Positions 36,644 through 46,741 of a DNA stretch of 64,000 bases are shown here, piece by piece. Origin of the DNA: Actinomycetota bacterium (GTDB lineage: Bacteria > Actinomycetota > Thermoleophilia > Miltoncostaeales > Miltoncostaeaceae); the NCBI GenBank assembly GCA_016870155.1, contig VGCE01000001.1, forward strand, positions 391,218-455,217, given 5' to 3'. Under the pieces are notes generated by a model. The model was given only the letters and a program-made list of their open reading frames with translations, had not been told where the DNA came from and did no database searches. The position numbers and the translations under genes are program-made. Numbering within the stretch: position 1 is the stretch's first letter; every line of letters starts with the position of its first letter.

Positions 36644-38580
36644 CAGTTGACCTTCGCCCCGGTGCCGCAGGCGTCAGTGCCGAACCCGAGGGACGCGCCG
36701 ATGGTGCGGCACACCACCGGCGCCGCCGAGTTGGCGCCCTGGCCACCGCGCTCCACCACCACGGCCACGAGGATCGACGGGTCATCCGCCGGCGCGTACC
36801 CCACGTACCACGCGTGGTCCACGCCGCTCGGGTTCTCGGCGGTGCCCGTCTTGCCCGCCACCCGGAACTGCTCGGGCAACGCCCCGAAGACCGGGGTGGC
36901 AGTGCCGCCGTCGCCGTTCGCCGCCCGGCGCAGCCCCGTGCGGATGAGTTGCAGGTTCTGCGCGGAGATCCCGAGTGGCCGGGTGGCGCGCGCGCTCAGC
37001 AGATCGCGCAGCACGCGCCCGTCGGCGTCCACCACGGCGCGCCCAAGGGTGGGCGTGACGACGGTGCCCCCATTGGCGATGGCGGCATACGCCACGGCCA
37101 TCTGGATGGGGGTCACGAGCACGTTGCCCTGGCCGATTGACATGTTGATGGAGTCACCGGGGCGCCATGAGCAGTTGATGGGATCGACCTTGCGGTCGCA
37201 CGTGCGACGCTTGTAGGCGAGATCGGGCACCAGGCCGGAGCTCTCGCCCTCGCTGGTGTCGAGGCCCGTCGGCCGCCCCAGGCCGAACTTGCGCGACCAC
37301 TCCTGCAGCGGCCAGCCGCGCACGCGGTAGGAGCGATCGCCCACCTCATAGAAGAAGGTGTCGCTCGAGACCTCAAGCGCCTCCGAGATGCCGATCTTCC
37401 CGTGATCGGTCTCGTTGAAGCCCTTGAAGCGGGTCTTGTAGAGCACCACCGACCCCGGCGACTCGATGATCTCGCCCGGCGCGTACAGCCCGCTCTGCAG
37501 TGCCGCGGTGGCGGTGATGGCCTTGAAGGTGGATGCCGCGGGGTACTCGCCGCCGATGGCGCGATCGAGCAGCGGCCGGCTGGGGCTGGTGAGCACACGC
37601 CGAACCTCGCGCGGGGTGCCCGACTGGAAGACGTCGGGGTCGAACGTGGGGTACGAGGCCAGGGCGAGCACGGCGCCGGTCTTGGGGTCGATGGCCACGC
37701 CCGCGGCACCCGTGGACGTGCCCGAACCACGTACCTCATCGCGCAGGGCGGCCTCGAGCGCCTTCTGCACCTTCAGGTCGATCGAGAGGCGCAGCGTCTG
37801 CCCCGGACGCGGAGGGCTCTGCGAGAGGATCCCCCGTCCAACCACCTCGCCGCGGGCGTCGACCTCCACCTGCTCGCGCCCCGCGATGCCGCGCAGGTAC
37901 TGCTCGTACTCGGATTCCATCCCGGCGCGCCCCACGGTCTCGTTGCCGAGGTAGCCGCGGTTGCGGTAGTCGTCAGCCGCCTCGGCGGGGATCGGCCCCG
38001 TATAGCCGAGCACGTGCGCGGCGAGGCTCCCCTCGGGGTAGTCGCGCACGTACGCGGCCTGCAGGCTGATGCCGGGGAGCTGCGCGCGACGCTCCTCCAC
38101 GTAGGCCTGCAGCTCAGGCGTGGTGTCCTCCTCGAGCACCACGGCCTCGAACGGCCGGGTCTCGGCGGCCTTCGTCACCCTCGCGCCGAAGTACCCGGGG
38201 GGATGCCCGAGCGCCACCGACAGTCGGCGAAGCGCGCCGCTGCGCTCGGCACCGGCCAGCTGCCGCGGCTCGGCCACGAGGTTGAGCACCTCGCGGCTGG
38301 TCACGAGCGGGGCGCCATTGCGGTCGGTGATCGCCCCGCGAGGGGCCTCGGTGATGACCGTGCGCAGGCGGTTGGCCTCGGCGCGCTCCTGGTAGTCGCC
38401 CCCGCCGATCACCTGCAGGAACCACAGGCGCGCCACCAGCACGCCGAAGAGCACCAGGATGCCCACGGTGAACGACGCCATGCGCAGCAGCGGCCGCGGC
38501 GGGCGCCGCTTGCGACGGCGCGGCGGGCGCGGCTCGTCGCCGGGCGGGAGGTCTGGCGATCGCGGGGTGACGGTGCTCAC
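36643..38580 (-). CDS. mrdA: penicillin-binding protein 2 (elongation transpeptidase)
   Basis: Class-B PBP that cross-links peptidoglycan with RodA. The 645-residue protein has a basic cytoplasmic N terminus, one membrane helix (about 33-53), a dimerisation domain (about 75-250) and a transpeptidase domain with the serine motif AASTFK, SSD and KTGTAE. The GTG at 38580 overlaps the mreD stop as GTGA. The frame stays open further upstream, but that would overlap mreD. Confidence 0.95.
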   Translation of the reverse strand: MSTVTPRSPDLPPGDEPRPPRRRKRRPPRPLLRMASFTVGILVLFGVLVARLWFLQVIGGGDYQERAEANRLRTVITEAPRGAITDRNGAPLVTSREVLNLVAEPRQLAGAERSGALRRLSVALGHPPGYFGARVTKAAETRPFEAVVLEEDTTPELQAYVEERRAQLPGISLQAAYVRDYPEGSLAAHVLGYTGPIPAEAADDYRNRGYLGNETVGRAGMESEYEQYLRGIAGREQVEVDARGEVVGRGILSQSPPRPGQTLRLSIDLKVQKALEAALRDEVRGSGTSTGAAGVAIDPKTGAVLALASYPTFDPDVFQSGTPREVRRVLTSPSRPLLDRAIGGEYPAASTFKAITATAALQSGLYAPGEIIESPGSVVLYKTRFKGFNETDHGKIGISEALEVSSDTFFYEVGDRSYRVRGWPLQEWSRKFGLGRPTGLDTSEGESSGLVPDLAYKRRTCDRKVDPINCSWRPGDSINMSIGQGNVLVTPIQMAVAYAAIANGGTVVTPTLGRAVVDADGRVLRDLLSARATRPLGISAQNLQLIRTGLRRAANGDGGTATPVFGALPEQFRVAGKTGTAENPSGVDHAWYVGYAPADDPSILVAVVVERGGQGANSAAPVVCRTIGASLGFGTDACGTGAKVN

Positions 38581-39170
38581 GAGCGAAGCATTCCCGGCTC
38601 GACGTCCACCGGGGCCCCGAGCAGTCGCCGCACGACGAGCAGCAGCGGGAACGACAGCAGGCCCGTGAGCAGGATCGAGGGCACGATCACCTGCACGGCC
38701 ACGGCCGACACCACGAACTCGGTGCCGAGCAGCAGCTGAAACACCGCGTAGCCCACCTGCACGAACGCTGAGGCCGCCATCACCAGCGCCACGGGCAGCC
38801 CGAGGCTCTCCGCCTCGGGCCGGTCGACGAAGCGCCCGCACCAGTACCCGGCCGCCAGGTAGAGGAGGGCCAGCACGCCGAGCGTGCCCACGGGGGTGGT
38901 GAGCTCGACCGCGAGCCCGCACGCGAAGCCCAGGACCACGCCCACGAAGGGCCCGCGCAACACCGCCACGATCACCACGAGGGCGATGCAGATGTCCGGC
39001 GCGCCGTCTGCGACCGTGAGGTGTGGCATGAGGGTGATCTGCAGCAGCACGGCGACCACCGCCATGATCGCCACGCGGCCCAGGTGGTCGGGCCGCTGCG
39101 GCAGGCTGCGGATGCGCCCGACGGGGAGCGGGCGGGCGGCCGGGATGTCGCCCGTGATCTGCTCGGTCAT
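38577..39170 (-). CDS. mreD: rod-shape-determining protein MreD
   Basis: Membrane partner of MreC. The 197-residue protein has five or six hydrophobic helices and the N-terminal MreD segment LMPHLTVADGAPDICIALVV. It is identified mainly by position between mreC and mrdA and by its helix pattern, since MreD sequences diverge greatly. ATG start, 5 bases after the mreC stop. Confidence 0.88.
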   Translation of the reverse strand: MTEQITGDIPAARPLPVGRIRSLPQRPDHLGRVAIMAVVAVLLQITLMPHLTVADGAPDICIALVVIVAVLRGPFVGVVLGFACGLAVELTTPVGTLGVLALLYLAAGYWCGRFVDRPEAESLGLPVALVMAASAFVQVGYAVFQLLLGTEFVVSAVAVQVIVPSILLTGLLSFPLLLVVRRLLGAPVDVEPGMLRS

Positions 39171-39175
39171 GCCGC

Positions 39176-40090
39176 TCAGCCCTTGGCGCGGCGCCGGGCC
39201 GCCGGCGACTGCGGCGTGAGCACGGCCACGGACGCCAGCGCGCGCACGTCGGCGAAGGGCGTCACCTGGATGGTGAGGAAGGTGTCCACCGGCTGCGACC
39301 CGGCGCCGGCCACCTGCCCGATCGGTATGCCGCGGGGGAAGACCGACGGCAGGCGCAGGTCGGCCACGAACCCGGCGGTGCGCACCACGGCGCCGTCGCG
39401 CACGCGGAAGTCGCGCGGCACGTTGTCGAGCATCAGCTGGCCGCCCACCGTGGGCCGCAGCACGCCCAGCGCGCCGCCCGATCCATCGACGGTCGCGCCC
39501 ACGCGCGTGGACGAGTCGGTGATGAACGTGACGACGCTGCTGCCCCCCGAGGCGGACGTGATCACGCCGACCAGCGACGAGCCGGGTGCCGACGCGGCCA
39601 CCACGGGGCTGTTCACCACCACGCCGTCATTCGTGCCCGCGTCGATGCGCGCACGCGAGTACCAGTTGGTGGGGGAGCGCCCGATGATGGACGCCACCAC
39701 GGGCTTGTAGCCGCCCGGCACGTCGTCGGTGATGCGCAGCAGCGCGCGAAGGCGCGCCACCTCGGCCGCCTGGTCGGCGGCCGCCAGCACCTGGGCGCGA
39801 AGCGCGGCGTTCTCCTCCGTGAGCCGCTCGTTCTCGCTGCGGGCGTCGAAGAGCCCGGTCACCCAGTCCCAGGCGCCCGTGAAGGGCTCCACGATGCGGC
39901 TGCCCACGGACTGCAGCGGCGCCACCACGGTGCCCGCCAGCCGCTGCGTGCCGTGCGCCGGGCCGTCCCCGCCCTCCCGGAAGTACACCGTGAAGAGGAT
40001 CAGGCACACGGCCACGAGCGCGCCGATGACGCTGCGGCGGATGATCGTCCGTCGCCTGTCCAGGCCGTTCCTGCGCGGGGATCGGGGAAT
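39176..40090 (-). CDS. mreC: rod-shape-determining protein MreC, unusual start codon
   Basis: Bitopic protein that links MreB to PBP2. It has a single N-terminal membrane helix (IIRRSVIGALVAVCLILFTV), a coiled coil (NERLTEENAALRAQVLAAAD) and the beta-barrel MreC domain. The first GTG (40021) falls inside the membrane helix and would destroy it. Upstream, to the TAG at 40121-40123, there is no ATG, GTG or TTG. Candidates are an ATT at 40090, 6 bases after a perfect AGGAGG (40097-40102), or a CTG at 40063 after AGGA. I give the longer form. Confidence 0.85.
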   Translation of the reverse strand: MPRSPRRNGLDRRRTIIRRSVIGALVAVCLILFTVYFREGGDGPAHGTQRLAGTVVAPLQSVGSRIVEPFTGAWDWVTGLFDARSENERLTEENAALRAQVLAAADQAAEVARLRALLRITDDVPGGYKPVVASIIGRSPTNWYSRARIDAGTNDGVVVNSPVVAASAPGSSLVGVITSASGGSSVVTFITDSSTRVGATVDGSGGALGVLRPTVGGQLMLDNVPRDFRVRDGAVVRTAGFVADLRLPSVFPRGIPIGQVAGAGSQPVDTFLTIQVTPFADVRALASVAVLTPQSPAARRRAKG

Positions 40091-40180
40091 CTCAGGCCTC
40101 CTGCGGCGTCGCCGGACCGGCTACCGGGCCACGATACGCCACACGAACCACGGGGCATGTGCGTCCGGGGCCGCCATCGT

Positions 40181-41260
<1,080 letters not shown>

Positions 41261-41327
41261 TTACATCGCAGCGCCCGTCGGCGCCGTGGGAAAGGGTATC
41301 CCACCCCGCTACGCGCGCGAATCGCGC

Positions 41328-41366
41328 GGGGCGCGATGCACGCCCTGTTGCACCGGGGCGCGATGC
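41328..41366. repeat. 12-bp direct repeat pair in the mreB leader
   Basis: The sequence GGGGCGCGATGC occurs at 41328-41339 and again at 41355-41366, start to start 27 bases. A 10-bp palindrome ATCGTACGAT (41373-41382) lies just upstream in the mreB direction and contains a possible -10 (TACGAT on the minus strand). The layout could be an operator near the mreB start site, but no matching -35 is clear. Confidence 0.4.
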
Positions 41367-41381
41367 GTGAACATCGTACGA

Positions 41382-41954
41382 TCAGGGCAGAAACAGGCCC
41401 TCTGCGCGCAGCAGCGAGGACACATCGCCCACCGGAAGGCCGACGATCGCGCTCGGGTCACCCGTGATCTCCCGGACCAGTGCCGCCCCCGCGCCCTGCA
41501 TGGCATAGGCGCCCGCCCGCCCCTGCCACTCGCCTTGGTCGAGGTACCAGTCCATCAGGCCATCGTCGATGTCGCGGAACCGCACGGCGGCGGCGGCAAG
41601 CGCCTCGCGCTCCCCGCGCGCCGTCACCAGCACCACGCCGGTCATCACCTCATGGACGCGCCCCGACAGCGCCCGCAGCATGGCGCGGGCCTCGGCGGGG
41701 TCCGCGGCCTTGCCCAGCGCGCGGCCACCCAGCACCACCTCGGTGTCCACGCCGAGCACCGCGCCGCCCTCGGGCACGCCCACCCGGCCCGCCACCTCGC
41801 GCGCCTTGCCCCGCGCGTGCGCCATCACGCGATCGGCCGCGGGCAGCGCCTCATCGCTCTGCTCCGGCTCCCCGGATGCCACGACGCGGAACGGTACGCC
41901 GAGCGACCCCAGCAGGGCCCTTCGCTGGGGGGACCGCGAGGCCAGGATGATCAG
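41382..41954 (-). CDS. maf: Maf-family nucleotide pyrophosphatase, CTG start
   Basis: House-cleaning nucleoside triphosphate pyrophosphatase for dTTP/UTP or modified nucleotides. From CTG at 41954 the protein is 190 residues, exactly normal, and begins with the family motif [34 protein letters not shown] and the C-terminal [11 protein letters not shown] also match. The first GTG (41882) would remove the whole Maf signature. The frame upstream to the next stop has no ATG, GTG or TTG. The CTG overlaps the ndk stop as CTGA and follows GGAG by 8 bases. Confidence 0.93.
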   Translation of the reverse strand: MIILASRSPQRRALLGSLGVPFRVVASGEPEQSDEALPAADRVMAHARGKAREVAGRVGVPEGGAVLGVDTEVVLGGRALGKAADPAEARAMLRALSGRVHEVMTGVVLVTARGEREALAAAAVRFRDIDDGLMDWYLDQGEWQGRAGAYAMQGAGAALVREITGDPSAIVGLPVGDVSSLLRAEGLFLP

Positions 41955-42370
41955 CCGATGATCTCCGACTCGGAGAAGTGGATGCCCAGCTCACGAACGG
42001 CCGACTCGGGGCCATCCGACCCGTGGATGACGTTCTGGCCCACCTCGAGCGCGTAGTCGCCGCGGATGGTGCCCGGGGCGGCGTCCTGCGGGTTGGTGGC
42101 GCCCATCATGGTGCGGCACGCCAGGATGGCGCCCTCGCCCTCGATGCACATCATCACCACCGGGCCAGAGGTGATGAACTCGACGAGCTCGGCGAAGAAC
42201 GGCTTGTCGCGGTGCTCCGCGTAGTGTTCGTCGGCGGCGTCGCGCGCCATCACGCACTTCTTGAGTCCGAGCACCGCGAATCCCCGGCGCTCGAATCGGG
42301 CGAGGATCTCCCCCGACAGGCCCCGCGCCACGGCGTCGGGCTTGATCATCACGAAGGTGCGCTCGGTCAT
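41951..42370 (-). CDS. ndk: nucleoside diphosphate kinase
   Basis: Transfers the gamma phosphate between nucleoside triphosphates and diphosphates. The 139-residue protein begins [16 protein letters not shown] and has the active-site His in [12 protein letters not shown]. The ATG at 42370 overlaps the stop of the zinc-ribbon gene (ATGA). Confidence 0.97.
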   Translation of the reverse strand: MTERTFVMIKPDAVARGLSGEILARFERRGFAVLGLKKCVMARDAADEHYAEHRDKPFFAELVEFITSGPVVMMCIEGEGAILACRTMMGATNPQDAAPGTIRGDYALEVGQNVIHGSDGPESAVRELGIHFSESEIIG

Positions 42371-42843
42371 GAGATGCGGGTCTCCTCGGAAAAGCTGGAG
42401 GCGCTGGGCGATGCCGCGGCCGCGCAGTAGGGGCACACGCGCCACGAGGGCTCGAGTGGCTCGGAGCAGCGGCGGCAGGGCTCGCGCAGCGGGGTGGTGC
42501 ACATGGGGCACACGAGGAACTTCGGCCCGACCACGGCTTCGCACTCGGGGCACCGCAGGCCCTCGACCTGTGCCTCGAGGGCGAGCGTCTCGAGCTCGCG
42601 GTCGTGGGCGTCGGTGAGGTACTCCGGCGGCCGGATGAACAGGTAGATGAGCGCGCCGAGGAATGGGATAACGAGCGCCAGCACCGTCGACCCCGTGATG
42701 GCCCCGGCGTTCTCAAAGCGCCGGCGGGAGTCCTGATACACCCAGTAGGCGAGGGCCAGCCACAGAGCGACCGCGAACACCTGGGTGATGATGAGCGCGA
42801 TGGTCCACGCCGTCGAACCGAAGAAGTCAGAGACTGCGTTCAG
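42367..42843 (-). CDS. membrane protein with double zinc ribbon, probable CTG start
   Basis: A 158-residue protein from CTG at 42843. It has two membrane helices (about residues 12-36, ending [15 protein letters not shown], and about 48-65) and two zinc ribbons ([18 protein letters not shown], then CRRCSEPL and CPYC). The conventional GTG (42780) lies in the middle of the first helix. Between it and the folC stop the only usable codon is CTG, 3 bases after the stop (AACGCAGTC follows). Function unknown; membrane-anchored zinc ribbons of this type are often adaptors. Confidence 0.8.
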   Translation of the reverse strand: MNAVSDFFGSTAWTIALIITQVFAVALWLALAYWVYQDSRRRFENAGAITGSTVLALVIPFLGALIYLFIRPPEYLTDAHDRELETLALEAQVEGLRCPECEAVVGPKFLVCPMCTTPLREPCRRCSEPLEPSWRVCPYCAAAASPSASSFSEETRIS

Positions 42844-42846
42844 GGT

Positions 42847-44187
42847 TCACTTCCGGAAGTCGTCGAGCCGCCACACGGTAGCCAGTCTTTCCTTGGGGCC
42901 CGAGGCGGCGGCGAGTGTACCTGACTGCCCCATCACAGCGGGGGCCAGGTCGGACAGCAGGTGCAGGGATCCCGCCACCAGCACGGCGCCCTGCGGGCCC
43001 GCATCGGCGCGAGCGGCATCGAGGGCCCGCGCAGGGCCGGGCACCACCTGGGCGTGCACTCCGCGCTCGCGCAGCATGCGTGCGATGGGCTCGGGGCGGA
43101 TGGCGCGACCGGATGATGCGCGCGTGACGCACGCGCTGCGGATTACCGGGGCGAGGGCATCGAGCATTCCCTCGGCGTCCTTGTCGGCCATCATCCCGAT
43201 GACGGCCACCGGGCGCACGCTGCCGAGGATCATCGGCACCGCCTCGGCAAGGGCGCGCGCGCCCGCCGGGTTGTGGGCGCCGTCCAGCACCACGGTGGGC
43301 TCGCCGTGCACCACTTGCAGGCGGCCGGGGTTGCGCACCGCCGCGAGCCCGCGCTCGACCTCCTCGCGCACCAGGCCGCGATGCAGTACGCGCTCGGCCG
43401 ACGCCACCCCGAGGGCCAGGTTCGCGCGCTGCCACCGGGCGGGCAGGTCGGCGTCCACGCGCAGGGCGCCGTTGGGGGTGCGGATAGCCATGGACTCACC
43501 GTTTCCGGCTTGCACGTCGAACTCCTGCCCCATCCACCAACCCGACATGCCGCGTGTATCGGCCACGCCGCGCACCTGGGACAGGTTCGCGGGGTCCTGC
43601 TCGCCCACCACCAGGCCGGTGAAGCCGTCGGGGGCCACCCCCAACTTCTCGCCGGCGATTGAGGCGACATCATCGCCCAGCAGCTCCGTGTGGTCGAGGT
43701 CCACGGCCGAGAGCGCCACCACGGGGGCATCGATCACGTTGGTGGCATCCAGCCGCCCGCCGAGGCCGGCCTCCACCACCACGGCCTCCGCGCCGGCGGC
43801 CGCGAGGGCGCAGAGCCCCACGGCCGTCATGGCCTCGAACTGCGTGACCCTGCCCTCGGGAACGCCCGGAACGGCGTCGTGCACGCGCGTGGCCGCGACC
43901 GCGAAGACATCCGGGGGCATGTCCACGCCGTCCAGTTGCACCCGCTCGCGCCAGCCCAGCACATGCGGCGACGTGTAGGCGCCGGTGCGAAGCCCGGCGT
44001 CGGTGAGAAACGCCGCGGTCATGCGCGTGACGGACGTCTTGCCGTTGGTGCCCACCACATGCACCGACGGGATGTCCCGGCACGGCTGGCCCAGCGCCTG
44101 CATGAGCGCCGTCATGCGCTCGAGCCCGAACCTCATGCCCATGAGGTCGAGTCCCGCGATCCAGCGCTCGGCCGCCGCGGGGTCCAT
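42847..44187 (-). CDS. folC: folylpolyglutamate / dihydrofolate synthase
   Basis: Mur-ligase-type enzyme that adds glutamates to folate. The 446-residue protein has the ATP loop VHVVGTNGKTSVTRM, GAYTSPHVLGWRERVQL, GGRLDATNVIDAPV and the domain-3 motif VLDGAHNPAGARAL. The ATG at 44187 is 4 bases downstream of the valS stop; the frame is open upstream into valS but gives no added homology. The valS-folC order is common. Confidence 0.94.
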   Translation of the reverse strand: MDPAAAERWIAGLDLMGMRFGLERMTALMQALGQPCRDIPSVHVVGTNGKTSVTRMTAAFLTDAGLRTGAYTSPHVLGWRERVQLDGVDMPPDVFAVAATRVHDAVPGVPEGRVTQFEAMTAVGLCALAAAGAEAVVVEAGLGGRLDATNVIDAPVVALSAVDLDHTELLGDDVASIAGEKLGVAPDGFTGLVVGEQDPANLSQVRGVADTRGMSGWWMGQEFDVQAGNGESMAIRTPNGALRVDADLPARWQRANLALGVASAERVLHRGLVREEVERGLAAVRNPGRLQVVHGEPTVVLDGAHNPAGARALAEAVPMILGSVRPVAVIGMMADKDAEGMLDALAPVIRSACVTRASSGRAIRPEPIARMLRERGVHAQVVPGPARALDAARADAGPQGAVLVAGSLHLLSDLAPAVMGQSGTLAAASGPKERLATVWRLDDFRK

Positions 44188-44191
44188 GCGG

Positions 44192-46741
44192 CTATCCCAG
44201 GGCGTCGAGGCGGGCGGACACCTCATCCACCTCGGCGGCGAAGCGACGGGCCTTCTCGCGCTCGGCATCCACCAGGTGCTCAGGCGCCCGGCTCGTGAAC
44301 TTCTCGTTGGACAACTGCTTCCGGGCGCGCGCGAGCTCGATGCGTGCGGCATCGAGGGCGGCCTGCAGCCGCACGCGCTCGGCCTGCACGTCCACGGCAG
44401 GCGCCGTCAGGAGGATGCGCCCGTAAGACAGGGACAGCACCAGGGCGTCGTCACCGGGGTCGCCGACCTCGAGGTTGGCGATTGCGGCCAGGGCGTCCAC
44501 GGGCAGGCCTGTGGGGCGGTCGGCGGCCACCGCCGCCACCAGCGCCTCGCGCTGCGGCACTCCGTGCTCGGCGCGGAACGACCGGATGGCCTGCACCGCC
44601 TCGCGCAGGGCCCCGATGGCGGCCTCGGCCTGCTCGTCATGGGGGCCCGGCGCCTCGGGCGGCGCGTGGGTGAGCATGAGCCCCTCCGACCCCGGCAGGC
44701 GGCTCCAGCACTCCTCGGTGGTGAACGGGATCACCGGGTGCGCCAGGGCCAGCACCTGCTCCAGCGCCGCGCCCGCGAACTCGGGCGTGGCGAGCCCGGC
44801 CTTGAGCAACTCGAGGTACCAGTCGCAGAGGTCGTCGAACACCAGGTGATAGAGGCCGTCGGCGAACTGGCTGAACTCGAAGCCCTGCACCAGGTCGTCG
44901 GACTGCGCGATGGCGCCGCCGATGACCGAGGCGATCCAGCGGTCGCCCAGCATCTCGGGCGCCGGCTGCGCGCCGGCGCGCCCGCCGCGCTCCACCACGA
45001 GGCGCGTGGCGTTCCACAGCTTCGTCACCAGCTGGCGCCCCTGGCGGATGCGGTCCTCGCTGAAGCGCACGTCCTGCGTGGAGGTGATCATGAGCAGGCC
45101 GAACCTGAGGGCGTCGGCGCCCTCGCGATCCACCACGTCGAGCGGGTCGATGCCGGTACCGAGGCTCTTGCTCATGCGCCGGCCGTCGGGCGCCTGCACC
45201 ACCGAGTGGATGTAGACGTCGCGGAACGGCACTTCGCCCATGTACTCGAGGCCCATCATCACCATGCGCGCAACCCAGAGGAAGATGATCTCGCGCGCGG
45301 TGGAGAGCACGCTCGTGGGGTAGAAGCGCGAGAGCTCCACGGTGCGGTCGGGCCAGCCCAGCGTGGCGAAGGGCCACAGCGCCGATGAGAACCAGGTGTC
45401 GAGCACGTCGGGGTCGCGCTCCCAGCCGTCGCCCCCGGGCGGCTCCATGCCGACGTGCACCTCGTCGCCGCGGTACCACACCGGCAGCTGGTGCCCCCAC
45501 CACAGCTGGCGCGAGAGGCACCACGGGCGGATCTCCTCGAGCCAGTCGCGGTACACCCGCCCCCAGGTGGGCGGGGTGAACCGCACGTCCCCGTTCTCCT
45601 CGGCCTCGATGGCCGGGCGGGCCAGGGCCTCCATGTCGCAGAACCACTGCAGCGACAGCAGCGGCTCCACGCGCGCGCCCGAACGGTGCGAGAACGGCAC
45701 GGTGTGCAGGTAGTCCTCGGTGCCGCGGATGAGCCCTTGGGCCTCGAGGTCTGCCACCACGCGGTCCTGCGCCTCGGCCACCGGAAGCCCCCGGTAGGCC
45801 TCGGGCGCAGCGTCGGTGATGCGGCCGTCCTCGCCGATCACCTGCACGGCGTCCAGGCCGTGGCGCTTCATGATCTCGAAGTCGTTGGGGTCGTGCGCGG
45901 GCGTCACCTTCAGCGCGCCAGTGCCGAACGCGGGGTCCACGTGCTCATCGCCGATGATGGGGACCTCGCGCCCCGAGAGCGGTAGCACCACGGACTTGCC
46001 CACCAGGTCGCGGTAGCGCTCGTCGTCGGGGTTCACGGCTACGGCAGTGTCGCCCAGCATGGTCTCGGGGCGCACGGTGGCCACCACGAGCTCGCCCGAG
46101 CCATCGGCCAGCGGGTAGGCGATCTGCACCAGGGTGTCGGTCACCTCGCGGTTCTCCACCTCGAGGTCCGAGATGGCCGATCCCAGGCCCGGGTCCCAGT
46201 TGACGAGGTATGTGTCGCGGTACACATAGCCCTTCTCGTAGAGATCCACGAAGACCCGCAGCACCGCCTCGGCATAGCCGTCGTCCATCGTGAATCGCTC
46301 GCGCGAGTAGTCCATGGTGCAGCCAAGCCGGGTGAACTGCTCGATGATGCGCCCGCCGTACTCGGCCTTCCACTCCCATACGCGACCCAGGAACTCCTCG
46401 CGCGTCATGTCGAGGCGCCGCACGCCGTCGTTCGCGAGCTCCTTCTCCACCACCGCCTGCGTCGCGATGCCGGCGTGGTCGGTGCCCGTGACCCACTCGG
46501 CCTCGTATCCCGCCATGCGGTGGCGACGGATCAGCACGTCCTGGACGGTGCCGTTGAGCGCGTGGCCCATGTGCAGCGCGCCCGTCACGTTGGGCGGCGG
46601 CACGGCGATCACGTATGGCGTGCGCGGGCTCGACGGGTCTCCGCGCAGGCGCCCCGAGTCATCCCACGCCGTAACCCACCGCGCCTCGACCCCGCCCGGG
46701 TCGAGGCGTGCCGGCCAGTCCCCTGCGCCCTCGGCGGCTAC
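44192..46741 (-). CDS. valS: valyl-tRNA synthetase, start codon unresolved
   Basis: Class-I synthetase for valine. The HIGH motif is in [11 protein letters not shown], the editing domain follows, and the KMSKS loop reads [13 protein letters not shown]. The first conventional start (GTG 46612) would cut off the conserved N terminus [19 protein letters not shown]. That segment is encoded in frame upstream, but from the TGA inside clpX to 46612 there is no ATG, GTG or TTG. GTA at 46741, which overlaps the clpX TAG stop and follows GGGGAG by 5 bases, is the best-placed candidate; a small assembly error is an alternative. About 849 residues as given. Confidence 0.9.
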   Translation of the reverse strand, partial: VAAEGAGDWPARLDPGGVEARWVTAWDDSGRLRGDPSSPRTPYVIAVPPPNVTGALHMGHALNGTVQDVLIRRHRMAGYEAEWVTGTDHAGIATQAVVEKELANDGVRRLDMTREEFLGRVWEWKAEYGGRIIEQFTRLGCTMDYSRERFTMDDGYAEAVLRVFVDLYEKGYVYRDTYLVNWDPGLGSAISDLEVENREVTDTLVQIAYPLADGSGELVVATVRPETMLGDTAVAVNPDDERYRDLVGKSVVLPLSGREVPIIGDEHVDPAFGTGALKVTPAHDPNDFEIMKRHGLDAVQVIGEDGRITDAAPEAYRGLPVAEAQDRVVADLEAQGLIRGTEDYLHTVPFSHRSGARVEPLLSLQWFCDMEALARPAIEAEENGDVRFTPPTWGRVYRDWLEEIRPWCLSRQLWWGHQLPVWYRGDEVHVGMEPPGGDGWERDPDVLDTWFSSALWPFATLGWPDRTVELSRFYPTSVLSTAREIIFLWVARMVMMGLEYMGEVPFRDVYIHSVVQAPDGRRMSKSLGTGIDPLDVVDREGADALRFGLLMITSTQDVRFSEDRIRQGRQLVTKLWNATRLVVERGGRAGAQPAPEMLGDRWIASVIGGAIAQSDDLVQGFEFSQFADGLYHLVFDDLCDWYLELLKAGLATPEFAGAALEQVLALAHPVIPFTTEECWSRLPGSEGLMLTHAPPEAPGPHDEQAEAAIGALREAVQAIRSFRAEHGVPQREALVAAVAADRPTGLPVDALAAIANLEVGDPGDDALVLSLSYGRILLTAPAVDVQAERVRLQAALDAARIELARARKQLSNEKFTSRAPEHLVDAEREKARRFAAEVDEVSARLDALG

